DNA of 64,000 nt. Source: Haematococcus lacustris. Lineage: Eukaryota > Chlorophyta > Chlorophyceae > Chlamydomonadales > Haematococcaceae. This document shows, piece after piece, positions 54,001 through 64,000 of this stretch (within the stretch, counting starts at the first letter, position 1; the number at the start of each line of letters is the position of its first letter). Under the pieces are notes generated by a model. The model was not told where the DNA came from, searched no databases, and saw nothing but the letters and a program-made list of their open reading frames with translations. Position numbers and translations under genes: made by a program. The stretch is from NCBI GenBank assembly GCA_030144725.1, contig JASKMD010000024.1, forward strand, positions 6,335,682 through 6,399,681, read 5' to 3'.

Positions 54001-57000
54001 CCACCCCACCCCACCCCACCCCACCCCACCCCACCCCACCCCACCCCACCCCACCCCACCTCACATGCTGCAGGGGATCAAGGCCACATCCCCTCAGGCA
54101 CATACCATCACCGCAGCCTTCACTGACGAGCAGTGGGAGCGGGTCAGCCTCGCCCATGTACGCGAGCGCAGCCCACTCGACTGCAAGGTGGGGGCAGCTG
54201 GCAGCACCCCCTGAGCCAGGCAGGGGAGATTAGGCACAGGGTGTACTTCAAAGTGTTAGGCCTGTGGGCAGGGGCCGGCGGGCCTGAGCATGGGTACTAT
54301 TAGCCAGGCAGCTGAGGTGTCCAGGCCATAGGGATGGTTTCACACCATTGTGACCATCATCCTGGTGTGGCTGCTTGGCTTTGCCCATCAGCAGCTTTGG
54401 CTCAACAGCCATGAAAGCAAGCCCGTGTTGCATGCATTGTGTGGAGTTAGGGACACCGCGGCCTTCTCTGTTGCGGGGTGAGCGACATCGGGAGATGATG
54501 CCTCACCCTTGACACGTCACTGGCAGTATCAGGGTAGGTATGATGCTACTGTGCACGTGCGCTGCCCGCGCTTCTGCAGGTTTTCTGGCTACACTCCATG
54601 CGACCCAGCATTTCGTGGACAGGTGAAGAGTTGCGGCGCTTGCAGGAACTGGGGAAGCAGCATGGCGCTGGGCAGGTCAGTCACGCCAACCCCGCATTGC
54701 ATCTTGCTTGCATGAGCAGCATAGGCATCTTCGCGCAGAACCCATGGTCCGTCTCTAGTGGTAGTAAACTGTGAGACACAAATGTTGTTTTGGGGAGAGA
54801 AGAGTGCGCCCCCTGAGAGGCGTGTGACGTAACCCTAGGCACGCTCTCTCGCCCACCGCAGTGGGAGCGCGTGGCGCGGGAGTTGGGCGGCGGCCGCACT
54901 GCGGCGCAGTGTCTACAAGCTTGGCTGAAAAATTGCCGCCCCGAAGGCCATGCAACGCGAGGCCGCCAGCAGTGGAGCATCGAAGACACCGCGCGGCTGG
55001 AGCAGCTGGTGGCGCTACACGGTACCAGCTGGGTGGTAAGCGGCCGCGGCTTTGCGAGCTCATGCCAGCGCGGGGCTATGCCTAATGCCACGCTGCTGTG
55101 GTGCGGTCGCAGAAGATAAGCGATGCTTTCGGTGGGAAGTACGACCGGCACCAAGTGCGCGATCGATGGCACGGGCAGGCCGCGCAGCACAAAAGCAGGC
55201 ATGTCGGCAGGTGGTCTGCTGATGAGGACACTCGGTTGGCACAGGTAAGGATTAGCAGCCTGAACATGCCGCGACCTTGCCCTCTTCAAGCGCGGCGCCA
55301 AATACTTGTGCGCTTGCAATGTCCCGACAGGCTGTATCGCAGCTGGGCGCGAAATGGCGCGAGGTGTCCGGGTTGGTGGGTTCGCGCACGCCTCAGCAGT
55401 GCCGGGAACGCTATTGCAATGTGGTGAACCCGAATCTGAACGCCGGGGTGAGCGGAGTGTGACCTGCCACACGTGTAGGTCATGTGTGCTAGTCTCACTC
55501 AGCAACGCCTGGTGATTTTAGTGGAACTGACGCCTTCGCACCCTAAAGCTCCCTCACACCCCTGAGCTCCGTCACACCCCTGAGCTCCTTTGCATCCCCA
55601 CTCAGCTCACCATGCACCCATGCCAGTGCTGTGTGTGCAGCCCTTCACTGAGGCTGAGTGTGATGCGTTGAGGCGAGCCGTGACCGGCACCTTGAGGGAG
55701 AATGGACGCATCGTGTGGACCAAGGTAAGCCTGGATCCTAATGTACTGTCATGTGTCGACATGTGCACACCCACCTTGCCTAAACAGGCAATGTCCATAG
55801 CATGGTACGCCATGATTGTGCCTGCTACCCCAGCTATCCAGCTACCCATAGCTTCCTCGTAGCAGCCAAGGCCCACAGTGACAAAGTTTGCATGCCGGGC
55901 CATGCTGCCACCCTCCCAGTTGGGGGTCTGGGACCTGGCCCCCCTCAGCCAGCATATGAAGGCCAGACAGGCTACTAGCAGAGTGTGGCAGCCTATGACA
56001 CTTTATTTTATCTTCATGAGGAAGGATCCCCAGCTGCATATTAGCATGGAGCTCTTGGCCAACCACCCAACTGCTAGCCTGGTTAGGCTGGTTGCCCCTG
56101 GCTGTGCAGGTGGCGGGGTGTGTGCCCGGGCGCACAGACGACATGTGCAGGCGCGCCTGGAAGCAGTTGAGCGCATCTGGACAGGTGGGTGGCCATTGGG
56201 ACAACCACACACTCTGTGGTCAATAGCCAGCCTGCCTACCCCTTGCCCGCCTACCTGCCTGACTGTGTGGCTGTACGCCTCCCCGCCTGTATGTGTGGGC
56301 AGCCTCGAGCCTCATTGCCAGATGCCAGTGCTGTGCTGCCTGGCAGTCTTTGCTGCCTAGCGGCTGGACGCTGCTGTGCTCGTCAGGTCAAGGTCGGGCT
56401 CAAGATGTCGGGCGGAGGGTCACAGGCCGCTGCTGCTGCCGCCCATGATGCCCATCCTGGTGGCGCAGCAGGAGCAGACGGTGCAGAAGCAACAGAAGCT
56501 GGGGGAGGGCCGGGAGGTGCAGCAGGGGCAGGGGAAGGAGGTGCAGCAGCCACAGGGGAAGGGGAAGGCGCAGGGGAAGGGCTAGGCGCAGGGGCAGGGG
56601 CAGGGGCAGCAGGGGGGTCAAGCACCCTGGGCAAGCGGCGGCGTGTGTCCCTGGAAGCCCTCAGCCCTGGGGAGCAGGGCATGGGCCCCAGCCGCGGGAG
56701 GGGGAGGGGCAGGGGGAGGGGCAGAGGGCGGGGCCGGGTGGCGGGGGCTGTCCAGGAAGCAGAAGGAGGGGCAGTGCCCCAGGGGGACGCCCAGCAAGGC
56801 AGAGCAAGGGGGGCGGGTAGAGGGCGGGGAGGCAGGGCCAGAGGCCGGAAACGTGTGCAGCCCCTTGCAGCCAGCAGCAGTAGCAGCCCGTCTGACCCAG
56901 GCACGTCTGACCTCCACGAGGACAGCAGCAGCAGCAGCAGCAGCAGGAGGAGGAGGCCCTGCCGAGAGGCAGGCATGGAGGTGCAAGTGTTGCATGCTAT

Positions 57001-57100
57001 GCAGACAAACACCAGACCATGTAGCAGGAGGAGCACCAAGGTCACAGCTGCAGCTGAAACGGCGCAGAACTCTAGTCAGTCCGAGGAACCTGCACCTTAA
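51068..57100 (+). CDS. SNAPC4: SNAPC4-like multi-Myb snRNA-activating protein
   Basis: Likely exons: 51068-about 51210, about 51283-52365, 52622-about 52752, 52771-53012, 53181-53389, 53796-53933, 54074-54186, 54580-54675, 54862-55035, 55113-55244, 55331-55447, 55641-55724, 56110-56184, 56387-57100. An acidic/Ser-rich N-terminus is followed by an ANRALSAHLRGVVLPRVDRA segment and RWSARLVARLQRGVQAE. Several Myb repeats then follow: WTGEELRRLQELGKQHGAGQ, WERVARELGGGRTAAQCLQ, WSIEDTARLEQLVALHGTSW, WSADEDTRLAQ, WREVSGLVGSRTPQQCRERY, FTEAECDALRRAV and PGRTDDMCRRAWKQL. The C-terminus is Gly/Arg- and Ser-rich with KRRR motifs. The order matches SNAPC4 (SNAP190), the Myb subunit of the complex that binds proximal elements of snRNA promoters. 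N-terminal exon borders are less sure than the Myb part. Confidence 0.82.
53936..54060. repeat. CCCCA pentamer array beside a splice donor
   Basis: About 24 tandem CCCCA units start 3 bases after the donor of SNAPC4 exon 6 (CAG/GTGGGCCCCACC...) and stop just before the next acceptor region. Nearly the whole intron 53934-54073 is satellite. Confidence 0.96.
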
Positions 57101-57411
57101 GAAAGTGTGACTCTGTGTGCCTGAGCTTTTGCCTGACCTCTTGGAGTGCAGTATACGCGACAAAAAGTGACGGCACATTTTTTCGAGCCATTTTACCTGA
57201 CCTTGTGGGACCTGACCTGCAGACCCGTGGTGTCATGACAAATATAGGCTGACGTAAGCTGACCTGGTTTAGCCCGTACCTAACACAAGTGACTCAGCTA
57301 CATGCTGCGGCTTCACGGCTTGTGGTGGGCAGACCTGTAAACCACGTCCGGCTACTCCTTGCACTTGGCGTGGACAATGGTGGCCGGCTTTGCCACGGCT
57401 GCTCTGCCAGG

Positions 57412-58865
57412 TCGCCAGCTCTTACCCCCAAGTTGCTGATGGGCAAGGCCAAGCAGCCGTACCAGGCTGACGGTTACAACCGTGTGTCACCATCCCCATG
57501 GCTGGGACACCTCATCTGCCTGGCTAGTAGTACCCATGCTCAGCACCAATGCCGTTGGCAACGGCCCCTGCCCTCAGGCCAGGCAACTTGCATGACACCC
57601 TTTGCCCGATCCTCCCTGCCTGGGGTTGGTTGTCACCCCTGATAGGGCCCACCTGGATCTCAGCAAAGCGAGCACTGAGGGTTACCCCCGCCATTGGCTG
57701 CACCCCTGATAACTATCTGACTAATCTTTAAGAGTTTTTGAGCGATTCTTGCGCAGGGCGGTGCGGCTCACCAGCGCGAGGCTAGCGGGCTGCTCGGGCT
57801 GATGTGCACCTTTGCCGGGGCGGGCGAGGGTGTTGTGAATTCTGGTCGCGTTGTGCCGGGACTGGCCTGCATAGTGGGGCTGTGATCAGCGAATAGCTAT
57901 CGCGCTCAGCGGCCCAGGTTTTCAAACTTTTGTATTTCTTGTCGGGCGCAGTCCTGACCCCCCTGCCATGTGCTAGTGCTAGTGCTAGTGCTGATAATTT
58001 GCTTGATAGTGCTGGTATGGCTTGTGGGCTGTCCCTGCAACACAACAGCGTGCGACTCGTGTCACGTAAGACCATGTCAAACTTCCATGAAATGGGTACA
58101 TTTTCCGGCCGGTCATCTGTCCAACCAGGACGGCAAGAGATGGACTGCCAGTTCTGTGCGGCTCCTTGTGTGGGCTTCTAACGTGTAATCAGGACATACA
58201 CGCGTTGCCTTCATGTGTGGGCCGTTTCATGTGTGGGCGGTAATCACAGTTAACGGCTCAGTTTCTGCATCTTTTCGACTAATTCTAGCTGCTTTTGGCT
58301 GTGAAGAAACCACTGGCACCAATGATCAGGAGACCTTGAAGTTCCTGTCACATGTGGACTGAACCCGTGTTGAAGAAGCGTTGAAAACCTCTGTTGCATG
58401 CTGATTTGAAAAATAGTTTGGATGCGCCTTTCACGCCGCGCTGGGTCCCGGCTGCTTATAGCCGTCGTTAACTGTGCCTGCGACGCTCCTGAACACGTCG
58501 CGTGTTGGGGGCCAGCCACCCGGCAAACCGCTGGAGCTGTCTGCACTCTATTCGGGCCATCACGAGCTCATCGCACAAATCGGCGGCCTCATCCGTGCAG
58601 AGATGAGTTAGAAAGTTATCTCTTGAGCCATGGGGGTGCAGCCAATGGCGGGGGTGACCTGAGGTCCTTCAACCCGGGACCTGGCGCGTGCTGACCACCA
58701 GGCGCCTGCTGCTGTGCGCTGGTAACTGCGGCTTGCAAGTCCTGCAGCCCCTGGGAGGACAGCTGCGCATGCACCTGCAGAGAGTAGGCGGGAGGGAAGC
58801 CAGTGCATGCCAATGTGTGGGTGTGACCATGCATGTGGTTGGCAGTCTGCAGCAGGGGTAAGAAG
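57412..58865 (-). repeat. Inverted partial duplicate of SNAPC4 exon 6 and intron 7
   Basis: On the minus strand the order is the SNAPC4 sequence 53745-53920 (58865-58659), then an inserted element, then the rest of exon 6 (57680-57645), then the sequence corresponding to 54205-54425 (about 57620-57412). The CCCCA tract and exon 7 are missing. The exon copy reads VHAQLSSQGLQDLQAA... with few changes. It is not linked to any start or Myb exon, so it is a dead fragment. Confidence 0.85.
57681..58658. mobile_element. 978-bp DNA transposon with 26-bp TIRs and 6-bp target duplication
   Basis: The left end starts GTTACCCCCGCCATTGGCTG. The right end is its reverse complement with one change (GTCACCCCC...), for 26 of 26 positions bar one. 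It is flanked by CTGAGG on both sides (57675-57680 and 58659-58664). It interrupts the duplicated SNAPC4 exon at the position where the intact exon has a single copy, so the insertion is directly demonstrated. The interior shows no transposase; frames at 57930-58190 are short. It is non-autonomous, and its superfamily is not assigned. Confidence 0.92.
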
Positions 58866-59273
58866 AAACACCCGCCATCTTCCTGCCTCTGCCCCTGTCC
58901 CTGCCCTCACCCCCACCCATATCATCATTGCAGCCCTAGATGATCTTTTCTCTAGACTCGAGGTTGTGAGTCGAGTTGCAATCCCGGTCTAGTTGTCTTG
59001 CTGTAGGATGAGTGGGTTGGAGAGTGTTCATCTCTCATGGCGGAGCATGGCCAGTACTACTTACATGTTGTTGGGTACCAGTCATTGGGTACCAGGTAGG
59101 ATGGAACACTCTACTGTAGCATCGGTAACGAAAAGGTCCAGAGTAATGTGGCGCAAAAATGTGTTTGCGAGAAAGTGTGGCTCTGATTTAGGTGCAGCGT
59201 CCCGATTGTGATAAGAGAGCCGCTCACCACTTCGTCTCCTGCGTTTGTTGCACCTGGAGATCTTGCATTGCAA

Positions 59274-60001
59274 ATGGCACTCGCTCGCTCTGCAGCCTGC
59301 ACCACCAGCCGAGCTTGCGTGACACGGGTGTCAGTGGCGCGGCCTGTGCTTCAACAGCGCCGCTCCATCGCTGCCCGTGCGGCTGTGGCAGAAGTGACGG
59401 ATGCTTCCTTCGCAGAGGATGTGCTGAAGAGCAGCACACCAGTGCTGGTAGACTTCTGGGCACCTTGTGCGTGCTTGCCATCTCTAAGCATCAGCGATCC
59501 TCACAGCGACGGGCTAACAGCCGCTAGTGCTTCTGCGCTACAGGGTGTGGACCATGCCGCATGATCGCCCCTATCATCGACGAGCTCTCTGGGGAGTACA
59601 AGGACAAGCTGAAGTGCGTGAAGCTGAACACCGACGAGAGCCCGCAGGTGGCCACTGACTACGGCATCCGCTCCATCCCTACGGTCAGTCATGCTATAGC
59701 GCGGGAGGGCGTCCTAACCCGGCATCAGCACGCGCAGCATCTGGCGAGGCCATGTCAGCAAAGCATCATACAACATCTTAACAGCTAATGCAGGCAGCCA
59801 ACATAGAAGACAGCTAGTTGTACATGAATTCAGTGGCATGTAGGTGAGGGTGGATACCAGGCTGGAGGCATTATGGTAGTGCTGAACTAAAGGTGTGGGC
59901 GCATGCAGGTGATGATCTTCAAGAACGGGAAGAAAATGGACACCATCATTGGCGCAGTGCCCAAGGCAACTCTGGTGCAAGCCGTGGAGAAGTACCTGTG
60001 A
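59274..60001 (+). CDS. TRXM: Chloroplast thioredoxin, m-type
   Basis: Three exons: 59274-59466, 59544-59683 and 59909-60001, joining in phase to 141 residues. The N-terminal 35 or so residues ([20 protein letters not shown]... RRSIAARAA) look like a plastid transit peptide. The thioredoxin fold follows: VLVDFWAP, then the active site [10 protein letters not shown] split by the first intron, [26 protein letters not shown] and [19 protein letters not shown], ending VEKYL. m-type thioredoxins pass electrons from ferredoxin-thioredoxin reductase to stromal enzymes. The type assignment rests on the mature-part motifs by eye. The start is the first ATG in frame with the transit peptide. Confidence 0.95.
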
Positions 60002-60369
60002 TTCTCAAATCAGCATGACACCAGGCAGTGTGTAGCTCCTTCAACCAGCTCCTGTGCCTAGCTGTGCCAGCGATGCGCCAGCAGTGTGATGGGCCCACTG
60101 AAGTTCAGTGTCAGCAGTTGTCAATGCTGTCCAGCCTTTGGCCCGGCTCAGCATTGACCAGTGCCATGCAAGTATTGGCATGCAGATCTAGCCTTGACCC
60201 ACTGCAGCAGTTTTGAGGCGTGCTCTCGCAGCAGTGTGGTGTGCAATCGCATTCCCAAAGGGTAGTGAACAGTTGTTACACTCTGATTGCATGTGGGTGT
60301 GGAGTTGGCAGGAAGCATGGCATGCACGGCATATGGCTAGTCCAGGTCTGAAGCCCAAAGGTTATGGCT

Positions 60370-61010
60370 TGCACTGATGAAGCAGTCAGCCACTGAGGCT
60401 GCTCAGCCACACTCCTTAGCAAGCAGTCTTGGTCACTCCGGAACGCACTTAATGGCACGGTGCACAGGTGAAGTTTCACAGCAGCTCACATGTGAACACC
60501 TCATGTGTGCCTCATGTCGCTCATTCCCAAACGACCTCAGGCTGCTCGAACTCCTATAAAACCTACTTCTGGCAAACTTCTGCGACAGCAAGGGATGTTG
60601 TGCCTATCAGATGTGAGGAGATATGCTGGTCATCAACAACGCTAGCACATGCTGCCATTCGAAAACCAGCCAGTGCATGGCCCCCCCGACTCGGGCGCCC
60701 CCAACTAATAGAAAACCAACCCCTGGTGGTAGGACGGCTGTAACTTTGCACTCACCGCGCACTATGCTTGGTGATTCAAAGTGTAGCCAACCCCATGTAA
60801 AATGTAGTATTTCACCCCACCCATTCAATTTCCCACTGAAGTGGCAAATATTATAATGAATGGTGGCTTACATTGCTGAAGCCGTCATCCGTTAGGCTGC
60901 TTGGCCTCCCTCCCCCTCGGGGTCCGGAACTTCCTGCAACGCATTCCAAAGCAAGGTGCACAAACAAAGGTGCACATGGGCTCAAAATGAAATCATTTTG
61001 AGCCTCATAT
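60370..61010 (-). mobile_element. Retroelement tail fragments
   Basis: Two further copies of the LINE-like tail seen at 38.3-39.0 kb: about 60420-60560 and 60890-61000 (GGCCTCCCTCCCCCTCGGG, AAAGGTGCACATGGGCTCA). They are truncated and interleaved with unrelated sequence. Confidence 0.55.
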
Positions 61011-61079
61011 AGCAGGAGACTGAAGTGAATCGCCTTTCAACAGCCGTAACAACGGAAACATGACCAAACAATGTCTCAT

Positions 61080-61870
61080 GTGTAGGGTGCGGTTTTTCTC
61101 ATTAGATCTCATGAGATCTAATATTGGTCAAATGTGTCTCATTAGGTCGTCTCATTAGTATAATATTAGTCGTGGCTGGACAAGGTGCCCACAGGGGTTC
61201 GATTCCCGAGGGCCGTGTGGTGCGGTAGAACGTTTCCTTGTGCAAGTCCACACCCAGCATGTTTGTAGATGCTCGTTGTCAACCGCGCGGAAGGGAGTTC
61301 GCGAAGTAGTGAGAAACAGCCCGAACCTACGACGTACTGCACGTTGCAGAGCCTCTGGCACTGGCAACCCGCGCTCACTTTGGCAGTACTGGGCCATAGT
61401 TGTTCTCTTCAACCTGCCGCTTGTTAAAAGCGCCTCCGCTTTGGGATTTGCAGACTTGTTGCCTGCTTGTTGGCTGCTTGTTTGGCTCATGTTCGAGACA
61501 TCACGTCCATCGCCGTCTTCCCGCGGGCAAGCCTTGCAATGGGCGTATACCAATCCATCCGAACCGTACGGAACTCCCTGTGTCCTTGAACTTGCTCGCC
61601 TCCGCTTTTTTCATCACCACAGACGGCGGGATCTGCTCCATTGTAACAACATCGCAACCTGACCGCTTGCTAGCCGCGGCCGACCAGCCGGCCAGCCGGA
61701 TTGGCCAATGAAAATGGGACGCGCTTGTGGATGCGACCAGTGCGCCGGGGCCGCACGGATACGATCAAACCGCTTAATGTGGAATCAACGCCGACTAATA
61801 GACGACCTAATAACTAATACGACCGGGACTAATCTAATGAGATTAGTTTTCTCATTAGTCGAGCCAGAAC
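61080..61870. mobile_element. Possible short element with mirrored TAATGAGA-rich ends
   Basis: 61090-61170 and 61785-61865 both carry clusters of CTCATTAG / TAATGAG and TAGGTCGTCT-type words in opposite orientation. The left end includes a 22-bp perfect palindrome at 61101-61122 (core TCTCATGAGA). A tRNA-like B box, GGTTCGATTCC, lies at 61196-61206. Ends do not align perfectly and no target duplication was fixed. Confidence 0.45.
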
Positions 61871-62266
61871 CGCTCCTTACTCATGTGACATGACAAACAT
61901 GCCCCATACAATGATGCAGCACTGCAGATGAGCACCTCGTAGGCAATCGTAGCGACTGTTATCGGCACCTATATATATAGGGACCTAGTTACAGGGACCT
62001 AGCTTGGACCTAGCTTGGATAGGTAGATATAAAGGTAACAACAATATACCAAACCCCTCACAAAGGGGATGTGTGTGAGTAAGAGCTATAGAGTAGGGTA
62101 GGGCTCATGCTAGTAGTAGACCTGGAGGCACCCACACCAGAAGGCTGAGCTGAAGTGGGCACTAGGCACACTATCAGTAGCCTTTACAACAGCGATCTCG
62201 CAGCCTGTGTTTGATTACAACTCATGCTTTGTTTTGGTGTAGCATGAGGGCTGTAGGGATCAAAAC

Positions 62267-63257
62267 ATGCAGATGAGCACGAAGACGTTATACAGGTCAC
62301 TGCTGCGTGCAGTGGATCAGCACTTCACGAGCGTGGCTGGCAACACGCAGTGGCGGGCATTCCTGCTGTCGCAGTTCCGAGTCCGTACATCTGACGCCTC
62401 ACATCGCGCTAAGGTTGCTGAAGACTACGCGTTCCTATTGTCAAACATCGCACACCACCAGGCAAGTCGCCTCCCCAGTTCTGCTGGACTTGGAATTTCA
62501 CGCGTCACAGTCCTTGCAAGCAGACCTACAGCTTGCACTGATGCCTCAAGCACACTGTTCGAGGTCGTGTTTTGACTACCAATAGGCCTGGTTGCATCCT
62601 AGCTGGCCTGACTGCCAACCCAGCCTGCCCTGACTGCCCATACAGCCATGTCATGCCAAACAACATCTGTTATTGCGCCATGGCAGCAATGCATGGGCTG
62701 GCAGTGCGACCAATTCGCTGCACTCGTAGCTCCTGCATTACAACATATATGGTATAGACAGATGTCCAGGTCTAGCATATACTTGAGCTACATCTGCCAT
62801 CGCATGAATACCTTCACGGCTGCCATCGCAAGTTAGCTTTCTGGGGTGGCTGTGTGTGGGGTGAAGAGCATCAACAGCTGCTATGATGGAGCTGCTGTGT
62901 TGTTTGTTGGTGCTTAAATCGCTAAGCCACCAGCCGGGTATGGCTGCTGGGCATGGACACCTCTGGCGTGGCGCTGTGCTTGCTGTCCTGTGAAGCCGGG
63001 TTGTGGTGGATGTGCCTGTTGGCTTTGGGCTAGTTTACGTGGGTGTGGTAGCCATGCCCCCTGGAGGGATCACTCCCTGGGTGTGATATGAGTTATCAGT
63101 ACAGGAAACCACTGCGGCGTGCTGGACATCGTGCTTTGCCTGCGCGCAGAGCCTTCTCGTACGCTACAACATCGGGGTGGACAGTGAGGACAGGAACAAG
63201 GCCATGGTGGCGGCTGTGGCAAAAAGAGTGGGATTCAAGCTCCCCAGCCAGCAATGA
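62267..63257 (+). CDS. FMC1: FMC1-like LYR-motif mitochondrial protein
   Basis: Two exons, 62267-62461 and 63150-63257, joining in phase to 100 residues. The donor is GC (CAG/GCAAGT) and the acceptor is CGCGCAG. Near the N-terminus is LYRSLLRAV (LYR motif), then WRAFLLSQFRVRTSD, VAEDYAFLLSNIAHHQ, SLLVRYNIGVDSED and VAKRVGFKLPSQQ. The length and the spacing of LYR, F-R and LLxxYNxG fit FMC1 (ATP synthase F1 assembly, mitochondrial matrix) better than other LYR proteins. The gene has TGTAA signals at about 63396 and 63423, within 170 bases of the stop. A second in-frame ATG lies at 62273. Confidence 0.8.
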
Positions 63258-63259
63258 TG

Positions 63260-64000
63260 GTAGCGTCCATTTTTGCTTGGGTGGGGGTGTGAGCCCGGCC
63301 AAGAAGACAAGCAGTGGACAAGGCGGGGTGATAGTTCACCCTGACCCTGCATGCAAGATACACCGTGGTTATTCTGTGGGCAAGATGTCCTGTGGGTTTG
63401 TAAAGCTGTGTGCTATCCTCCATGTAAATAGTGATTCCAATCATATCTGGCTTGCGTGGCTGTGACATGGGTTGAGCACTGTTGACTTGTTTTTATTCAT
63501 GCCAGTGTTTGACTGTCCTTGCGGCTGATGGCCCCCTAGCATTTCAGCTTTCTTTGTTTTGGTGGTTGATTACACGCCAAGCCACCAGCCTGGCATAGCT
63601 GCTGGGCATCACACCGCTTGCATGGCTGCATCAACAAGCCCCACCTGGTGGACAGCATCCTCAGGGCGGCAGGCCTGACCTCCTCAGGCCTGCCTGTGCA
63701 GCTGCTGGGGCCAGCTGCAGGCAGCGCTCCCTGCCAGACAGTGCAAGGTCCAGCAGAAAAGGCTGCAGGGTCCAGGGCAGGGTCCAGGAAAGGCCAGGAA
63801 AGGCAGGGTGCGGCCAGGGGATCTGGGTGGCCTGTAGGTGGTGGGCAGGTGCTGGGGACCACCCTGCTGTTGCATGGGGAGGAAGTGGTGGATGGTGTGC
63901 AGGTGGCAGTGGAGAGTGTGAGGAAGGGAGCAGGGGAGGCAGGGCAGCCGTAGGCAGCAGCTGGGCGGGCACAGTCAGCTGGGTGGCAGGGTGGACAGCA
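63260..64000. other. 3' flank of FMC1-like gene and unresolved low-complexity DNA
   Basis: Contains the candidate TGTAA signals, then a dispersed scrap (CACCAGCCTGGCATAGCTGCTGGGCAT near 63580). Related sequence is at 62924 and 35335. From 63600 both strands have open, Ala/Gly- or Pro-rich frames typical of G/C-rich intron or exon sequence. A gene may continue past the right edge, but nothing can be supported. Confidence 0.4.

Noticed and set aside
61189..61260. tRNA gene at the GGTTCGATTCC motif
   Set aside because: The T stem pairs only three bases and no acceptor stem, anticodon arm or A box could be laid out.

Overview
The window looks like nuclear DNA of a chlorophyte green alga, most like a chlamydomonadalean such as Haematococcus (inferred from gene style, not from a search). 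Genes are intron-rich with mostly GT-AG and a few GC-AG introns. Introns and flanks are full of G/C-rich low-complexity DNA, CAG/GCN runs and short tandem satellites. The proteins have Ala/Gln/Gly-rich insertions, there is a plastid thioredoxin, and many dispersed mobile-element remnants are present. No bacterial operons, rRNA genes, CRISPR arrays or convincing tRNA genes were seen.

Layout. 1-1080 is a 14-bp minisatellite inside an intron of an unrecognised minus-strand gene (exons about 1.1-2.2 kb). 2.5-5.8 kb is gene-poor. 5.8-8.0 kb minus carries a PAQR/hemolysin III-like membrane protein, divergent from a LUMINIDEPENDENS-like homeodomain protein (8.2-15.1 kb plus). 15.4-16.2 kb is an unusual repeat- and palindrome-bearing island before a Gln-rich protein gene (16-18 kb). 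18.6-26.2 kb minus is a complete 14-exon MCM10 gene. One of its introns contains an antisense Fanzor/TnpB-like fragment (copy A). A second Fanzor-like copy (B, 26.5-30.0 kb) is split by an intron made of 387 perfect CCTGA repeats, and a decayed copy C lies at 37.5-38.2 kb. Between B and C is a PH-domain plus protein kinase gene (30.4-37.0 kb). 38.3-44.1 kb holds retroelement tails, a 2.35-kb element with 21-bp terminal inverted repeats, and an LRR/F-box-like gene. 45.3-50.6 kb minus is WDR12/YTM1, divergent from a SNAPC4-like multi-Myb gene (51.1-57.1 kb). 57.4-58.9 kb is an inverted partial copy of SNAPC4, split by a 978-bp transposon with a clear target duplication. Thioredoxin m (59.3-60.0 kb) and an FMC1-like LYR protein (62.3-63.3 kb) close the window.

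The host genes are unrelated housekeeping functions: replication initiation (MCM10), large-subunit ribosome assembly (WDR12), snRNA transcription (SNAPC4), plastid redox (thioredoxin), mitochondrial ATP synthase assembly (FMC1) and transcription control (LD). The most interesting material is the family of eukaryotic RNA-guided-nuclease-like (Fanzor) relics, whose non-coding 3' tails recur separately in the window. Next are the clean transposon insertions, the intron satellites, and the repeated duplication of exon pieces.

Exon models for MCM10, WDR12, LD and thioredoxin were built by hand from splice signals. Each gives one continuous reading frame: about 854, 472, 1322 and 141 residues.
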